Origin: Haliea sp.
GTDB lineage: Bacteria > Pseudomonadota > Gammaproteobacteria > Pseudomonadales > Halieaceae
NCBI GenBank assembly: GCA_002692965.1
Contig: NZNC01000021.1
Span: 62,001-126,000, forward strand
DNA: 64,000 nucleotides
Direction of reading: 5' to 3'
Part shown: positions 63,942 to 64,000 of the stretch, piece after piece
How positions within the stretch are numbered: position 1 is the first letter of the stretch
Layout: each line of letters begins with the position of its first letter
Notes under the pieces: model-generated
Told to the model about the DNA's origin: nothing
Database searches by the model: none
What the model saw: only the letters and a program-made list of their open reading frames with translations
Made by a program: the position numbers and the translations under genes

Positions 63942-64000
63942 TGTTCCCGCCCGCCAGCGCGGGGTCGCCCTGGTGGTGGCCCTGCTGGTCTTTGCCCTGT
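63922..64000 (+). CDS. gspK: Minor pseudopilin GspK, N-terminal fragment
   Basis: The first 26 codons of gspK run off the window. ATG 63922 gives a basic leader and then RQRGVALVVALLVFAL, the GspK N-terminal helix, which lacks Glu5 as expected for this member. It overlaps the end of gspJ by 20 bases. gspL and later genes presumably follow beyond 64000. Confidence 0.85.
   Translation, partial: MCSRRTSVPARQRGVALVVALLVFAL

Overview
This window is GC-rich chromosomal DNA, almost fully coding, from a gammaproteobacterium. The gene content (AmpD-AmpE, PilABCD, a type II secretion operon, DUF1214 and sulfotransferase genes, malate synthase G, a TonB-dependent receptor) suggests a marine Cellvibrionales/Halieaceae-type bacterium. 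That placement is inference from gene content, not a phylogeny.

Region 1 (1-17604) is the division and cell wall (dcw) cluster and its usual flank, all on the plus strand: murF (partial), mraY, murD, ftsW, murG, murC, ddl, ftsQ, ftsA, ftsZ, lpxC, an M23 peptidase, secA, argJ, mutT. Genes mostly overlap by a few bases. Region 2 (17576-24499) is a minus-strand run of pilB, pilC, pilD, coaE and a DUF4143 AAA ATPase, with pilA divergent from pilB behind a near-consensus sigma-54 promoter. The backbone order secA-mutT-coaE-pilC/B-pilA-nadC-ampD-ampE is the one known from E. coli, but about 13 kb is inserted between pilA and nadC.

Region 3 (24590-37452) is that insertion. It holds two tandem paralogous multi-spanning GT-C/TMTC-like membrane proteins and a DPM1-like glycosyltransferase directly behind pilA (a candidate pilin or surface O-glycosylation set), alanine dehydrogenase, several toxin-antitoxin genes around malate synthase G, and a LysR regulator divergent from an acyl-CoA dehydrogenase. 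Region 4 (37466-44368) has nadC, ampD, ampE, a two-gene signalling unit (FHA/sigma-54 activator plus membrane Ser/Thr kinase), a panE-like reductase and yajQ.

Region 5 (44349-48390) is a minus-strand thiamine-salvage operon: promoter, TPP riboswitch, TonB receptor, YkoF-type thiamine-binding protein, PnuT-like permease and a thiamine-kinase-like enzyme. The leader contains an exact set of alternative pairings that could hide or free the ribosome binding site. Region 6 (48445-55813) has a GAF/degenerate-GGDEF protein, carbonic anhydrase, an NAD-dependent epimerase, a DUF1214 protein and a compact sulfation set (sulfotransferase, cysC, sat) that makes and uses PAPS.

Region 7 (55878-64000) is a type II secretion operon, gspC to gspK (partial). 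It is preceded by four PhoB-type half-sites spaced exactly 11 bp apart, suggesting control by phosphate starvation. The single prepilin peptidase seen here (pilD) probably serves both the pilus and the secretion system.
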